Origin: Natronolimnobius sp. AArcel1
GTDB taxonomy: Archaea; Halobacteriota; Halobacteria; Halobacteriales; Natrialbaceae
Reading direction: 5' to 3'
Assembly: GCF_011043775.1 (NCBI RefSeq)
Contig: NZ_JAAKXY010000002.1
Location: forward strand, 558,001 to 622,000
DNA: 64,000 nt
The notes under the pieces are model-generated. The model saw only the letters and a list, made by a program, of their open reading frames with translations, was not told the origin of the DNA and ran no database searches. The stretch's first letter is position 1. Every line of letters begins with the position of its first letter. The position numbers and the translations under genes are program-made. This document shows, in pieces, positions 35,010 through 44,448 of this stretch.

Positions 35010-35093
35010 TATAGTAACAACTGCAACTATTTACACACTGATCGCACGACGGCTGTGCGATCAGGTGTGCAGTGACTTGCAGTGGCTACTATA
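35010..35093. repeat. 84-bp imperfect inverted repeat, MITE-like
   Basis: TATAGTA at 35010 pairs with TACTATA at 35093; ACTGCAA with TTGCAGT; CACAC with GTGTG; and the central CTGATCGCAC with GTGCGATCAG around a GACGGCT loop. It could fold into one long hairpin. It lies between divergent genes. No ORF inside. Confidence 0.75.
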
Positions 35094-35141
35094 GTTCCGC
35101 GATCCGAAGAGTAAACCGCCCGCCTCGCAAACGCCGATCCA

Positions 35142-35954
35142 ATGCCACGCGACTCGTTCCCACGGATCGGACTCGGCACGTACTCTGACGACAACCGCGA
35201 GCAGTGGGCCGACAACGTCCAGACCGCCCTCGAGAGCGGCTATCGCCACGTCGACACCGCACAGGTGTACGAAAACGAGCAGTACGTCGGCGAGGGGCTC
35301 CGCTCGAGTGCTGTCGACCGCGATGATATCTTCCTCTCGACGAAGACCGTTCACCACGACGTGCCCGACGACCCTGCGGACGTGCCAGACGCTATCGACG
35401 GCTGCCTCGAGCGACTCGGGGTCGACGCCGTCGACCTGCTGTACGTCCACTGGCCGTCGGGAATCTACGACCACGAGACGGTGCTTCCCCACTACAACGA
35501 CGCCTACGAGGCGGGCAAAACGCGCCGCGTCGGCCTCTCGAATTTCACGCCCGAGTTGCTTGATGAGGCCCGTGAGGTGCTCGAGGCCCCGCTGTTTGCC
35601 CATCAGGTCGAGATGCATCCCCTGCTTCCGCAGGAGGAGCTGGTAGCCTACGCGCAGGAACACGACCACTGGCTCGTCGCCTACTCGCCGCTGGCGAAAG
35701 GCGAGGTGTTTGACGTGCCCGAGATTCAGGACGTGGCCGACAAACACGACGCGACGCCAGCGCAGGTGTCGCTCGCCTGGCTACTGAGCCACGACAACGT
35801 CGCCGCGATTCCAAAAGCCAGCAGCCGCGAGCACATGGCACAGAATCTGGCTGCGGCGGATCTCGAGTTGGACGACGACGATATCGACCTGATCGACTCA
35901 ATTGAGCGCCGTCACCGCGTGATCGACGCCGATCACGGCCCCTGGAACTGGTAG
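35142..35954 (+). CDS. Aldo/keto reductase
   Basis: 270 residues. NADPH-dependent carbonyl reductase fold. The catalytic tetrad is visible: VDTAQVYENE (Asp, Tyr), STKT (Lys) and YVHWP (His). C-terminal IPKASSREHMAQNL binds the cofactor phosphate. Short DkgA/morphine-dehydrogenase-like type. Substrate unknown. Confidence 0.92.
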   Translation: MPRDSFPRIGLGTYSDDNREQWADNVQTALESGYRHVDTAQVYENEQYVGEGLRSSAVDRDDIFLSTKTVHHDVPDDPADVPDAIDGCLERLGVDAVDLLYVHWPSGIYDHETVLPHYNDAYEAGKTRRVGLSNFTPELLDEAREVLEAPLFAHQVEMHPLLPQEELVAYAQEHDHWLVAYSPLAKGEVFDVPEIQDVADKHDATPAQVSLAWLLSHDNVAAIPKASSREHMAQNLAAADLELDDDDIDLIDSIERRHRVIDADHGPWNW

Positions 35955-35975
35955 ACTGGGGCTGCATTCGGTCGA

Positions 35976-37487
35976 CTACGCCACATCTTGCCAGTCCGGC
36001 GCGGTCGAGTACGGCCGAGAGGACAGTTCGTCGAACGCCGCGTGAATCACCTCAGATAGCGCGGGGTGGACGTGGACGGGGTCCGCTACGTCGTCGACGG
36101 TTCCGGACCCGCTGTCCATCGCGACGACGACCTCCTGAATCAGCGTTGATGCGTCGGGGCCGGCGATATGGCAGCCCAGAATCTCGCCGTCCGGGCCAGC
36201 GAGAACTTTCACGAGTCCGTCGTCCGCCCCGCGGATCAGTCCCAGCGGCGCGGCGGTAAACGGGACCGTCGCTGACTCGTATTCCTGACTATCGTCCTCG
36301 AGTTCGCTCTCAGTCCGCCCGACGCTCGCGACCTGCGGCGACGTGAAAATCGCGTGGGGCATCGCCGTATAGTCGACTTCGCTCGCTGCATCGTCGAAGA
36401 CGTTCGTTGAAACGACTCTCGTCTCGTAGTCCGCCGCGTGTTTGTAGGGCTCCTCGCCGACGATATCGCCCAGCGCCCAGACGCCCTCAACTGCCGTCTC
36501 GAGTCGGGCATCCGTCTTGATGTGTCCCGACTCATCCGTTTCAATACCCGTGTTCTCGAGGGCGAGCGTGTCAGTGTTGGGACGACGCCCAGTGGCGAGC
36601 AAGAGGTCGTCTGCCTCGAGATCGACGCTTGCGGGTTCGCTGTCGCCGTCGCCGTTCTTCTTGTCGCTCCTCTCGTCAGTCGACTCTGCGGTAACGATCA
36701 CGCCGCCGTTCTCGCTCGAGCCAACGTCACTCGCCTCGTAGCCGGTGTAGACATCGCAGTAGCGCTCGAGCGACTCGGTTACGACCGCGCTGATCTCGTC
36801 GTCCTCTCGCGGGACGAGCTGTTCGCTGCGCCCGATCAGCGAGACATCCGTTCCGAGCGCACCGAAGACGTAGCCCAGTTCGACCCCGATGTAGCCCCCG
36901 CCGACGATGACGAGCGAGTCGGGCTGATCGGAAAGAAAGAGCGCGTCGTCGCTCGTGAGGAAATCCACGTCCTCGAGGCCGTCAATTGGCGGCACGACGG
37001 GTCGGCTCCCGACCGCGAGGACGATTGATTCGCCCTCGATCTCGAGCGCCTCATCACCCTCGCCGCGTTCGGCACCGTCGACTGCGACCGCGTCGCGCCC
37101 GTCTGCTGTCTCGATTGCTATCGTGTGGTCGTCAACGAATCGCCCCTCGCCGCGGTAGAGCGTGACGTGCTCATTGTCCTCGAGACTGTCTGCCTGTCGT
37201 TCAGCCTTTTCGTAGACGGTGTCGTGAATTGCGTCGGTGAACGCGCCGTAGTCGACCGACTCGAGGGTGGCGTCGATCCCGAACTCTGCGGCGCGTCGAA
37301 CCGTCTCGGCCACGTCCGCGCGGTGGATGAGCGCCTTCGAGGGGATACAGCCTCTGGTGATACACGCGCCGCCGAGCGGGCCAGGCTCGATGACGGCCGC
37401 CTCGAGGCCTTGTTCGGCCGCTGCGGTCGCTACCTGACTGCCCGAGCCGCCGCCAATGACGACGACATCGTACGCTGTGGTGGTCAT
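35976..37487 (-). CDS. Dihydrolipoamide dehydrogenase-like flavoprotein
   Basis: 503 residues. FAD-dependent pyridine nucleotide-disulfide oxidoreductase. FAD motif VVVIGGGSGSQVA is at residues 8-20, the redox-active disulfide in GGACITRGCIPSK, the NAD motif in VIVGGGYIGVELGYVFG, and the C-terminal HVHPALSEV supplies the active-site His/Glu. About 30 acidic low-complexity residues (around DERSDKKNGDGDSEP) interrupt the NAD domain. No 2-oxoacid dehydrogenase subunits are nearby, so the role could be lipoamide, mercury or other disulfide reduction. Confidence 0.88.
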   Translation of the reverse strand: MTTTAYDVVVIGGGSGSQVATAAAEQGLEAAVIEPGPLGGACITRGCIPSKALIHRADVAETVRRAAEFGIDATLESVDYGAFTDAIHDTVYEKAERQADSLEDNEHVTLYRGEGRFVDDHTIAIETADGRDAVAVDGAERGEGDEALEIEGESIVLAVGSRPVVPPIDGLEDVDFLTSDDALFLSDQPDSLVIVGGGYIGVELGYVFGALGTDVSLIGRSEQLVPREDDEISAVVTESLERYCDVYTGYEASDVGSSENGGVIVTAESTDERSDKKNGDGDSEPASVDLEADDLLLATGRRPNTDTLALENTGIETDESGHIKTDARLETAVEGVWALGDIVGEEPYKHAADYETRVVSTNVFDDAASEVDYTAMPHAIFTSPQVASVGRTESELEDDSQEYESATVPFTAAPLGLIRGADDGLVKVLAGPDGEILGCHIAGPDASTLIQEVVVAMDSGSGTVDDVADPVHVHPALSEVIHAAFDELSSRPYSTAPDWQDVA

Positions 37488-37552
37488 GGGCAGTGCGTCT
37501 ACCGTCTGCGGGGTAAAACCGAGACCTGCGATGCCAGCCGGGTTGGTGCCAG

Positions 37553-38440
37553 CTACGCGCTGGCGGCGAACCGGTCCGGGATCGCTCGAGAAACACCCCG
37601 GGCGACGAGACTCGAGGCGAGCGAACTGAGCGCGTACCAGGCGAGCCACGCCTGGACGGGGCCGACGACGCGGGCGGTCCAGACGATGTCGCCGAGAATT
37701 GGGGCGACGGTCACCAGCGGCGCGGTCGCGCGGGCGGGCGAGGTTACCACCCAGGAGAGATAGATGATGACGGGAACGGTCATGAGCATCGTCCATACGA
37801 GGACTCTGAGCTGGTTGGCCAGCAGGAATGCTTGCCGTTCCAGTAGGTCTTGGCGCTGTGTCGTGAGCCGGGTCGCTGTCGTCTCGTCACCTCGCGCTCG
37901 AGCGGCTGCGAGTCGCGCCTGTAGTTCGCGGCTCCGGTGGCGCAGGCCGTCTACATCGGGCGAGTCGATTCGGTGGCGGACGATCAGTGCGGCGGCAGTT
38001 GTTGTGGCCGCACACAGGAGGATAAGCCCTGGAAACGGGAGGAGCGTCGCAACCGGTCCCAGCGCGAGGTCCAGCGTGGCTCCAATTGCGCCTCGAGTCG
38101 CGCCGACCCAGTAACTCGCAAGCAGTGCGAGCGCGCCGACTGCGGCGACGAAATCGGCGCGGGACCACCCCTTCGGTTCGGGTGGAACGAACTCGCGCGC
38201 CTCGAGTGTCTCGGCGACTGCGGTCGGATTTGCAAGCACGAACCGATCAGCGTCGCTCTCGCGTTCTGCTGGAACGAGGACGCCCTGCTCGAGCATTGCT
38301 CCCCAGTGCTCACGTTCGATATCGGTGCTGACATCGGCCCAGGCGACGGTGCCATCACCTTCTTCGGCGGACCGGAGAACAACTGCCAGGGCCGCCGCTC
38401 CATTGTCATCGGTTGCAACTGCTATTCCAGCGGCTGTCAT
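37553..38440 (-). CDS. DUF106/EMC3-like membrane insertase relative
   Basis: 295 residues. The middle and C-terminal part (TLLPFPGLILLCAATTTAAA, a coiled region LRHRSRELQARLAAARARGD, then LLANQLRVLVWTMLMTVPVI) matches archaeal DUF106 proteins, relatives of YidC/Oxa1/EMC3 membrane insertases. The coiled segment between helices 1 and 2 is typical. The N-terminal 90 residues look like a small additional domain. Role in membrane-protein insertion is by family. Confidence 0.8.
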   Translation of the reverse strand: MTAAGIAVATDDNGAAALAVVLRSAEEGDGTVAWADVSTDIEREHWGAMLEQGVLVPAERESDADRFVLANPTAVAETLEAREFVPPEPKGWSRADFVAAVGALALLASYWVGATRGAIGATLDLALGPVATLLPFPGLILLCAATTTAAALIVRHRIDSPDVDGLRHRSRELQARLAAARARGDETTATRLTTQRQDLLERQAFLLANQLRVLVWTMLMTVPVIIYLSWVVTSPARATAPLVTVAPILGDIVWTARVVGPVQAWLAWYALSSLASSLVARGVSRAIPDRFAASA

Positions 38441-38525
38441 GCCGGACGAAATGATGCCGGCTGCAGTAGGCGTTACTCGCGGTTACTCGCTGTGAAACAG
38501 CCCACACGACCCTGACGGTCGTGTC

Positions 38526-38762
38526 TTATAACCAGTTGTCTCCCGTCGTGTCTTCGTCCGCTTCGCGGTGGGTTTCGACCGCGGCCGCGAGATTTTCGAC
38601 GGCCGTTCGCTCGTCCGGCCCTTGGCTCGAGACGCCCGTGATCTCGTCTTCGGCGATGTGGAGGCCGTTCTCGTCCACCCACGTTTCGACGTCTGCATCC
38701 ACGAGTTCGTCGTACTCGTCGGGGTCGACTGGCTCGGCTTCGCCGTCTCCGTCGGAACTCAT
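38526..38762 (-). CDS. Small HicB-like acidic protein
   Basis: 78 residues. TWVDENGLHIAEDEITGVSS and GPDERTAVENLAAAVETHRE resemble the partial RNase-H-like fold of HicB antitoxins, common in haloarchaea without a HicA partner. None is seen next to it. Function uncertain. Confidence 0.65.
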   Translation of the reverse strand: MSSDGDGEAEPVDPDEYDELVDADVETWVDENGLHIAEDEITGVSSQGPDERTAVENLAAAVETHREADEDTTGDNWL

Positions 38763-38815
38763 ACTCCGCTCTCGGGTCGCGCGGGTGAAATACGCATCGA
38801 CAGCGTGGGATTGGG

Positions 38816-39787
38816 TTAGATCCCGATCACTGGCTGTGGTTCGTACGGCTCCTCGAGATACTCCACATCCGAGTCGGAAAGGTTGATCTCGAGGGCCTCA
38901 ACCGCGTCCTCGAGATGCTCGATGCTCGAGGTGCCGACGATTGGCGCGTCGACGTACTCGTTCTGGAACTGCCAGGCGAGGGCAATCTGGGCCATCGTGA
39001 CGCCCTTGTCGGCTGCGAGTTCCTGAATGCGGGCGTTGATCTCGCGCCCGCCGCCGCGGTCGTACTCCGGTGCTGGATTGTGGCGATTTTCGGGGTCACC
39101 ACGCGTCGTGGACTCGAGGTCGTCAACGGGGCGGGTGAGATAGCCCTGGCCGAGTGGCCCCCACGGGATGACGGCGATATCGTTTTTGTCGCACATCGGC
39201 AGCGTGTCGCGCTCTTCTTCCCGATAGGCGAGATGGTAGTGATTCTGCATCGTCTCGAAGGACGCGAGGCCCTCGCGCTCGCTCGTGCGCAGTCGCTCTG
39301 CGAGGTCGTGGGCGTACATCGAACTCGTCCCAACGTGTCTGACCTTCCCGCGGCGAACGGCGTCGTCTAGTGCGCGGAGCGTGGTTTCTGGCGGCGTGTT
39401 CGGATCGACGCGATGGGTCTGATAGAGGTCGATTGTGTCCATTCCCAATCGGTCGAGCGAGGCCTCGAGTTCCTGTTCGATGGTCTTTCTCGAGAGTCCG
39501 GCAGCGTTCGGGTGGTCGCTGTCGGAGGGGAATCGCACTTTCGTTGCGACGACCTGCTCGTCGCGGTCGTAGTCAGCGAGCACATCGCCGAGAATCTGTT
39601 CTGACTCGCCGCTCGAGTACATGTTTGCCGTATCGAAGAAGTTGATTCCGAGGTCGATGGCGCGTTCGATGAGTTCGCGACTCTCCTCGCGGTCTAGCAT
39701 CCAGGGTTCGCCGCTGCCAAAGCTCATGCAGCCGAGACAGATTTTGCTGACCTGCATGCCGGTCGAGCCGAGTGTCGTGTATTCCAT
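38816..39787 (-). CDS. Aldo/keto reductase, YajO/Tas-like
   Basis: 323 residues. MEYTTLGSTGMQVSKICLGC at the start, catalytic FDTANMYSSGESE (Asp, Tyr), VATKVRF (Lys) and LYQTHRVDP (His). C-terminal GTSSIEHLEDAVEAL binds NADP. Longer Tas/GSP69 type than the 35142 gene. Substrate unknown. Confidence 0.92.
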   Translation of the reverse strand: MEYTTLGSTGMQVSKICLGCMSFGSGEPWMLDREESRELIERAIDLGINFFDTANMYSSGESEQILGDVLADYDRDEQVVATKVRFPSDSDHPNAAGLSRKTIEQELEASLDRLGMDTIDLYQTHRVDPNTPPETTLRALDDAVRRGKVRHVGTSSMYAHDLAERLRTSEREGLASFETMQNHYHLAYREEERDTLPMCDKNDIAVIPWGPLGQGYLTRPVDDLESTTRGDPENRHNPAPEYDRGGGREINARIQELAADKGVTMAQIALAWQFQNEYVDAPIVGTSSIEHLEDAVEALEINLSDSDVEYLEEPYEPQPVIGI

Positions 39788-39908
39788 GGGTGTGACTCTC
39801 AGGTATAGTCACGCTGGTCGACCATATACCGCTGGTGTTCCCAGACCCTTCTCGCCGCTACTGGCAGGGGTAGTACCGAAACGAGTTACAGACTGGTATC
39901 TGAATCTG

Positions 39909-40367
39909 TCAGTTATCTGCTGGCGTTTGCTGGAGAATGCCCATCCAGAACCCCTCGATTTCCTGTACAAACTCCAGATAATCTTCGGGTTCGACCGGTT
40001 TTTGGATGTAATGATCTGCATCGATGCCGTGCGATTTGACGATGTCTTCACCAGTTTTCGAACTTGTGAGAACGACGACAGGAATATCTGACAGTGTCGG
40101 CTCGGCATCTAGTTCGGCGATGACGTCTGTCCCGTTCTTCCCAGGTGGCTTTGGCTCGAGTAGGATGAGATCCGGCTTCGGATCGGCCGCGTACTCGCCG
40201 CGCTGGTTGATAAAATCGAGAGCGTCATCGGCATCAGCAACGGTGTATAACTGATTTGTGAGCTGCGCGTCTTTGAACGATTCCGTGAAGAGCCGCGTAT
40301 CTCCGGGGTTTGGCTCAACGAGTAAAATAGTAATGAGCTCCCCCTCGCGTTCAACGTCTGAGGCCAT
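39909..40367 (-). CDS. Degenerate response-regulator receiver protein
   Basis: 152 residues, stand-alone receiver fold. The usual acidic pair reads VEPNPGDTR (Glu-Pro instead of Glu-Asp), and the phosphoacceptor position reads LILLEPKPPGKNG with Glu in place of Asp. The Thr/Ser (VVLTSSKTG) and Lys (YIQKPVEP) switch residues are kept. A glutamate there may mimic the phosphorylated state. The ATG at 40365-40367 lies about 25 nt from a TTTTTATCC element. No kinase gene is adjacent. Confidence 0.82.
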   Translation of the reverse strand: MASDVEREGELITILLVEPNPGDTRLFTESFKDAQLTNQLYTVADADDALDFINQRGEYAADPKPDLILLEPKPPGKNGTDVIAELDAEPTLSDIPVVVLTSSKTGEDIVKSHGIDADHYIQKPVEPEDYLEFVQEIEGFWMGILQQTPADN

Positions 40368-40522
40368 TACACCCTCTTTTTCGTGGGTGGATAAAAAGTC
40401 GCGGTCAGTTGTATTGATTACTCTACACTCGCTACACGAGTCGACAAACGCCACTCATCTTGGCCTCGAGTGAGTCGCGGGTAGAAAAAGCCTTTAACGC
40501 CGTCGTCTCGTAGGGGGTACAA

Positions 40523-41917
40523 ATGGTACTCGACGATCTCGGCAGTTCACTGCGGGGCACGCTCGATACGCTCCGTGGCAAGTCCCGGATCAGCGAGGAA
40601 GACGTCGAGGAAATCGTCAAGGAGATCCAACGGTCGCTGATCTCCGCCGACGTCGACATCTCGCTCGTTCAGGAACTCTCGGGCAATATCAAACAGCGCG
40701 CACTCGAGGAGGAACCACCCGCCGGGACGCCGGCGCGTGACTTCGTCCTCCGTATCGTCTACGAGGAACTGGTCGATCTGATCGGTGACTCGACCGACCT
40801 TCCGCTCGAGGAACAGACCATCCTCCTTGCGGGTCTGCAGGGGTCTGGTAAGACGACCTCCTCGGCCAAGATGGCCTGGTGGTTCTCGACGAAGGGCCTG
40901 CGCCCGGCAGTGATCCAGACCGACACGTTCCGACCCGGTGCCTACCAGCAGGCAAAGGAGATGTGCGAACGCGCCGAGGTCGACTTCTACGGCAACCCGG
41001 ACAACGACGATCCGGTCGACATCGCCCGCAAGGGACTCGAGGAGACGAGCGACGCTGACGTTCACATCGTGGACACGGCGGGTCGCCACGCACTCGAGGA
41101 CGACCTGATCGACGAAATCGAGCAGATCGAAGGCGTTGTCGAGCCCGATACGTCCCTGCTCGTCCTCGACGCAGCAATCGGTCAGGGCGCGAAAGATCAA
41201 GCCGCTCAGTTCGACGAGTCGATTGGCATCGACGGCGTGGTCATCACGAAACTGGATGGTACCGCAAAGGGTGGTGGTGCCCTGACGGCAGTCGATCAGA
41301 CCGATTCGTCGATTGCCTTCCTCGGGACCGGTGAGGAAGTACAGGACGTCGAGCGTTTCGAGCCCGACGGCTTCATCTCCCGACTGCTCGGGATGGGTGA
41401 TCTCGGCCAGCTCGCAGAGCGCGTCGAGCGCGCGATGGAGCAGACTGAGATCGAAGAAGAGGACTGGGACCCAGAGGACATGCTCAAGGGCCAGTTCACC
41501 CTGAACGACATGCAAAAGCAGATGGAGGCGATGAACAACATGGGGCCACTCGATCAGGTCATGGACATGATCCCTGGGTTCGGCGGCGGGATCAAAGACC
41601 AGCTTCCAGATAATGCGATGGACGTTACCCAGGAGCGGATGCGAACCTTTAGCGTCATCATGGATTCGATGACCGACGCCGAAAAGGAGTATCCGAAAGC
41701 CATCGGCGCGAGCCAGATCGAACGCATCGCCCGCGGTTCCGGGACGAGCGAAGAGCAGGTCCGCCAACTGCTCCAGCAGTACAAGATGATGGAAAAGACC
41801 ATCAAGCAGTTCCAGGGCATGGGCTCCGATCAGGAGATGCAACGCATGATGCAACAGATGCAACAGGGCGGTGGCGGTGGCGGCGGTGGCATGGGCGGCA
41901 TGGGGCCGTTCGGATAA
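40523..41917 (+). CDS. ffh: Signal recognition particle GTPase SRP54
   Basis: 464 residues. Binds signal sequences and 7S RNA and delivers ribosomes to the membrane receptor. N domain (residues 1-90), G domain with [10 protein letters not shown] at 104-113, [16 protein letters not shown], and a methionine-rich M domain (from about 320) ending in a Gly/Met tail. A TATA-like TTTAAC lies about 28 nt upstream. Confidence 0.98.
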   Translation: MVLDDLGSSLRGTLDTLRGKSRISEEDVEEIVKEIQRSLISADVDISLVQELSGNIKQRALEEEPPAGTPARDFVLRIVYEELVDLIGDSTDLPLEEQTILLAGLQGSGKTTSSAKMAWWFSTKGLRPAVIQTDTFRPGAYQQAKEMCERAEVDFYGNPDNDDPVDIARKGLEETSDADVHIVDTAGRHALEDDLIDEIEQIEGVVEPDTSLLVLDAAIGQGAKDQAAQFDESIGIDGVVITKLDGTAKGGGALTAVDQTDSSIAFLGTGEEVQDVERFEPDGFISRLLGMGDLGQLAERVERAMEQTEIEEEDWDPEDMLKGQFTLNDMQKQMEAMNNMGPLDQVMDMIPGFGGGIKDQLPDNAMDVTQERMRTFSVIMDSMTDAEKEYPKAIGASQIERIARGSGTSEEQVRQLLQQYKMMEKTIKQFQGMGSDQEMQRMMQQMQQGGGGGGGGMGGMGPFG

Positions 41918-42000
41918 CCGCTTCCTCGATTTTCGCGCTCGAGCGTTGTTTCACTCGCTTGCTAAGTCACTGTTATTTTCTTCATATATCCGTTTCCGTC

Positions 42001-42030
42001 CCAGACTGTGATGACTCTCTGACAGTCTGG
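42001..42030. promoter_or_regulatory. 9-bp inverted repeat upstream of lipoprotein gene
   Basis: CCAGACTGT (42001-42009) and ACAGTCTGG (42022-42030) are perfect inverted copies with 12 bp between. They sit just before the TATA-like ATTAAA (42038-42043) of the gene at 42069, a usual place for a repressor or activator site; a terminator for ffh is the alternative. Confidence 0.45.
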
Positions 42031-42068
42031 TCGTCATATTAAAGAGAGCCGAGACAAACGCTCGAGTC

Positions 42069-43043
42069 ATGAACCGTCGACAGATCCTTGCTCGCAGCGG
42101 CGTCGGGTTGGGGGTCGTCACACTTGCAGGCTGTCTCGATACACTCAGTGGAGACAGCGAGGATGTTGAAGTCGCTGATCGCACCGGCGAACGGGCGCTC
42201 TCTCGAGCGGTCGGCGCACTGAACGATACTGCGCTCGTCCTCTACGAGACGGATCTCGAGGGCGATCCAGACGATGTCTCGTTCGACCCGGACGAACCCG
42301 AGGACCTCCTCGAAACAGCCGACGATCACCTCGAGACGGCGGCTGCCGAACTCGACGGACAGGAAGCCGATCTCGAGGCACTCGAGACCTACGCGGGCGT
42401 CCTCGAGACGATTGTCAAAACCACCGATACCGTCACTGATGAGACGGTCTCCGACGATATCGATTCGACGACGGCTGCGCTCGAGGATGGTGACGCCGAC
42501 GACCGGGCCGATGCCAGCGGCCGTATCGACGACCGCAGGTCGACGCTCGAGGACACCGAGTCGGCACTCGCGGACGCACAGGGCGACCTCGAGTCACTCG
42601 ATGCTGACCACCTCTCTTCGCTTGCTGTTATCGATCTCGAGGAGATCGAAGCCGGGGCTGACGAACTCGAGACTGTCCTCGATGCACAGCTTGCCCTTGC
42701 GACAGGCTACGATGACCTGCTCGCGGGTAACGAGGACCTCGAGGCAGGACGGGAGGCAACTGATGACGACGATCACGAGGCTGCTAAAGCGGCCTTTGGC
42801 GACGCCGAATCGGCGTTTGAACGTGCGACTGAGACGTTCGACGCCGGCAAAGACAGTGCGCCGACTGCACTCGTCCCCTCGTTCGAAACTGCCCTCTGTC
42901 AGAGCGGGTCGCTCGAGACGGCCGCGAGTGCGTTCGAGGATGCTGCAGGCGCGGCTGCTGACGGTGATTTCATGACTGCCCAGCAACGGCAGGACGACGC
43001 GGAGGACGCACTCGAGGACGCAGACTCGTGTGCGGAGGAGTAG
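42069..43043 (+). CDS. Tat lipoprotein, coiled-coil rich
   Basis: 324 residues. MNRRQILARSGVGLGVVTLA then lipobox LAGC predict Tat export and lipid anchoring. The mature protein is acidic and alpha-helical with heptad-like Leu/Ala spacing over most of its length (for example ADDHLETAAAELDGQEADLE), suggesting long coiled coils. No recognised domain. TATA-like element about 28 nt upstream. Confidence 0.8.
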   Translation: MNRRQILARSGVGLGVVTLAGCLDTLSGDSEDVEVADRTGERALSRAVGALNDTALVLYETDLEGDPDDVSFDPDEPEDLLETADDHLETAAAELDGQEADLEALETYAGVLETIVKTTDTVTDETVSDDIDSTTAALEDGDADDRADASGRIDDRRSTLEDTESALADAQGDLESLDADHLSSLAVIDLEEIEAGADELETVLDAQLALATGYDDLLAGNEDLEAGREATDDDDHEAAKAAFGDAESAFERATETFDAGKDSAPTALVPSFETALCQSGSLETAASAFEDAAGAAADGDFMTAQQRQDDAEDALEDADSCAEE

Positions 43044-43078
43044 CCGTCGTTCGGTAGTCCCTAGATACGCCTGGGAAC

Positions 43079-43492
43079 TCAGCTATCGATCGGTTTGCCG
43101 TCTTCCGTTGGTGGAGCAATTGCGTCTACGTACTCCTCGAGTGTGGGCTCGTCGACGCGAACGCGGACGCTGATCTCGCCGAGTTCGTCGGGCTCGCCGA
43201 CGGAGAAGTTGATTCGGTCCTCGAACGCCGCTTGCTTTTTGAGAGCGAACGAGAACGTCTGGCCGTCGCGGTTCGAAAAGAACTCGCCGCGGGCGGTATC
43301 GAGAATTTCCTGGCGGTGCAACAGCTCGGAAAAGTGGTCCATCGAGTGGGCTTCGGCACGAATCTCGCCGAACTCTTCCGTGATGTCGGCGTTCGGGAAG
43401 ATGTTGCCGACGGCGTCGGCGACGCGACTCGTTACCTCAGTGTCGTACACCGGTGCCGTAATCTCCACGTCGATGCGGTAGATCTCTGTCAT
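43079..43492 (-). CDS. UPF0201 family RNA-binding-like protein
   Basis: 137 residues. VDVEITAPVYDTEVTSRVAD-like start (here IDVEITAPVYDTEVTSRVAD) and the C-terminal EISVRVRVDEPTLEEYVDAI match archaeal UPF0201. Structural relatives bind RNA, and these genes usually sit beside a small kinase. Its ATG overlaps the kinase stop by 4 nt. Confidence 0.85.
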   Translation of the reverse strand: MTEIYRIDVEITAPVYDTEVTSRVADAVGNIFPNADITEEFGEIRAEAHSMDHFSELLHRQEILDTARGEFFSNRDGQTFSFALKKQAAFEDRINFSVGEPDELGEISVRVRVDEPTLEEYVDAIAPPTEDGKPIDS

Positions 43493-44094
43493 TGGATTTC
43501 GTTTTGCTCGCTCTGTTCGGGTGTCGGTTCGCTCTCGTCATCGCCAGTCGGTCCCTCGCGGATCACGCGTCGAACGCGCTCGTGGAACGCCTCGAGTGAG
43601 TCCGTGTTCTCGATGACCACGTCGGCGCGATCCATCGCGTCGTCCATCCCGAAGCCACGTTCGCGCTCGTCGCGGGCCTCGAGCGGTTCGCCACCGTTGT
43701 CTGCGCTCGCATCGCGCCCGCGGTCGGTGATCCGCTCGGCGCGGAGGTCGAAGGGGGCTTCGATGCTGACGAGTGTGAAGTGCTCGCCGAACTCGTCTTC
43801 GAAGGCGTCGAGTTCGGTTCCCGAGCGCAGGCCGTCGACGAGAACGGTGTCGTGGTCCTCGAGTCGGTCCTCGATCATCGGCAGTGATCGCTCGGCAATC
43901 GCCGCCGGGCCGTTTTCCTCGCGCAGCGCCTGGGCGACGGTCCCGTGGTCTTTCGTCGGGTCGAGGCCGCGGTCGGCCGTCTCCTGGCGGACGACATCGC
44001 CCATGGTCACCACCGGGATTCCGTCCTCGCGTGCGACGGTGGCCGCCTCGCCCTTGCCGCTGCCCGGGAGGCCCACCGTTCCGATGACGTGCAT
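43489..44094 (-). CDS. UPF0200 P-loop nucleotide kinase-like protein
   Basis: 201 residues from the ATG at 44092-44094. Walker A GLPGSGKGEAA at residues 8-18; VVTMGDVVRQE and LVDGLRSGTELDAF resemble adenylate and dephospho-CoA kinases. The C-terminal 20 residues are a low-complexity tail. Overlaps UPF0201 by 4 nt, a conserved archaeal pair. Exact substrate unknown. Confidence 0.85.
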   Translation of the reverse strand: MHVIGTVGLPGSGKGEAATVAREDGIPVVTMGDVVRQETADRGLDPTKDHGTVAQALREENGPAAIAERSLPMIEDRLEDHDTVLVDGLRSGTELDAFEDEFGEHFTLVSIEAPFDLRAERITDRGRDASADNGGEPLEARDERERGFGMDDAMDRADVVIENTDSLEAFHERVRRVIREGPTGDDESEPTPEQSEQNEIQ

Positions 44095-44232
44095 CAACTC
44101 GAGGTAACAGTGTTGCGTGCTTAAGGACTGTGGGTTCGCTATCGTGTTCGTGTTCGGACTCGAGTGGCGGCCGTCGTCACTCTCGTGACCTGACCCTGGC
44201 CCTCTTTGGCGCTCGAGGGCGAGTGCGTTCGT

Positions 44233-44373
44233 ATGCGCCTGTCCACGAAAGTCATCGCTGGTGCCCTCCTGTTGATCATCATCCCGATTCCGGTGGTGCC
44301 GCCGTTTGTCGGCACTGCGATTGGTATTCTGCTGTTGGGGCTTGGCTTGTTCCTGCGATTTCTCGGGGTGTGA
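44233..44373 (+). CDS. Small two-helix membrane protein
   Basis: 46 residues: MRLSTKVIAGALLLIIIPIP, then PFVGTAIGILLLGLGLFLRF. Basic start, proline kink between helices, no charged residues after residue 7 except one Arg near the end. Too short for most gene finders, but codon use (GTC, CTG, GGC) and composition fit a real haloarchaeal micro-protein. Stop TGA at 44371-44373. Confidence 0.6.
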   Translation: MRLSTKVIAGALLLIIIPIPVVPPFVGTAIGILLLGLGLFLRFLGV

Positions 44374-44448
44374 GTGTCGGCGCTTGTGTGCCGTTCTGAG
44401 GCGACAATCCGCACTGTTTATGCCAATCGGTCGTTGAGTTAGCCTCGA

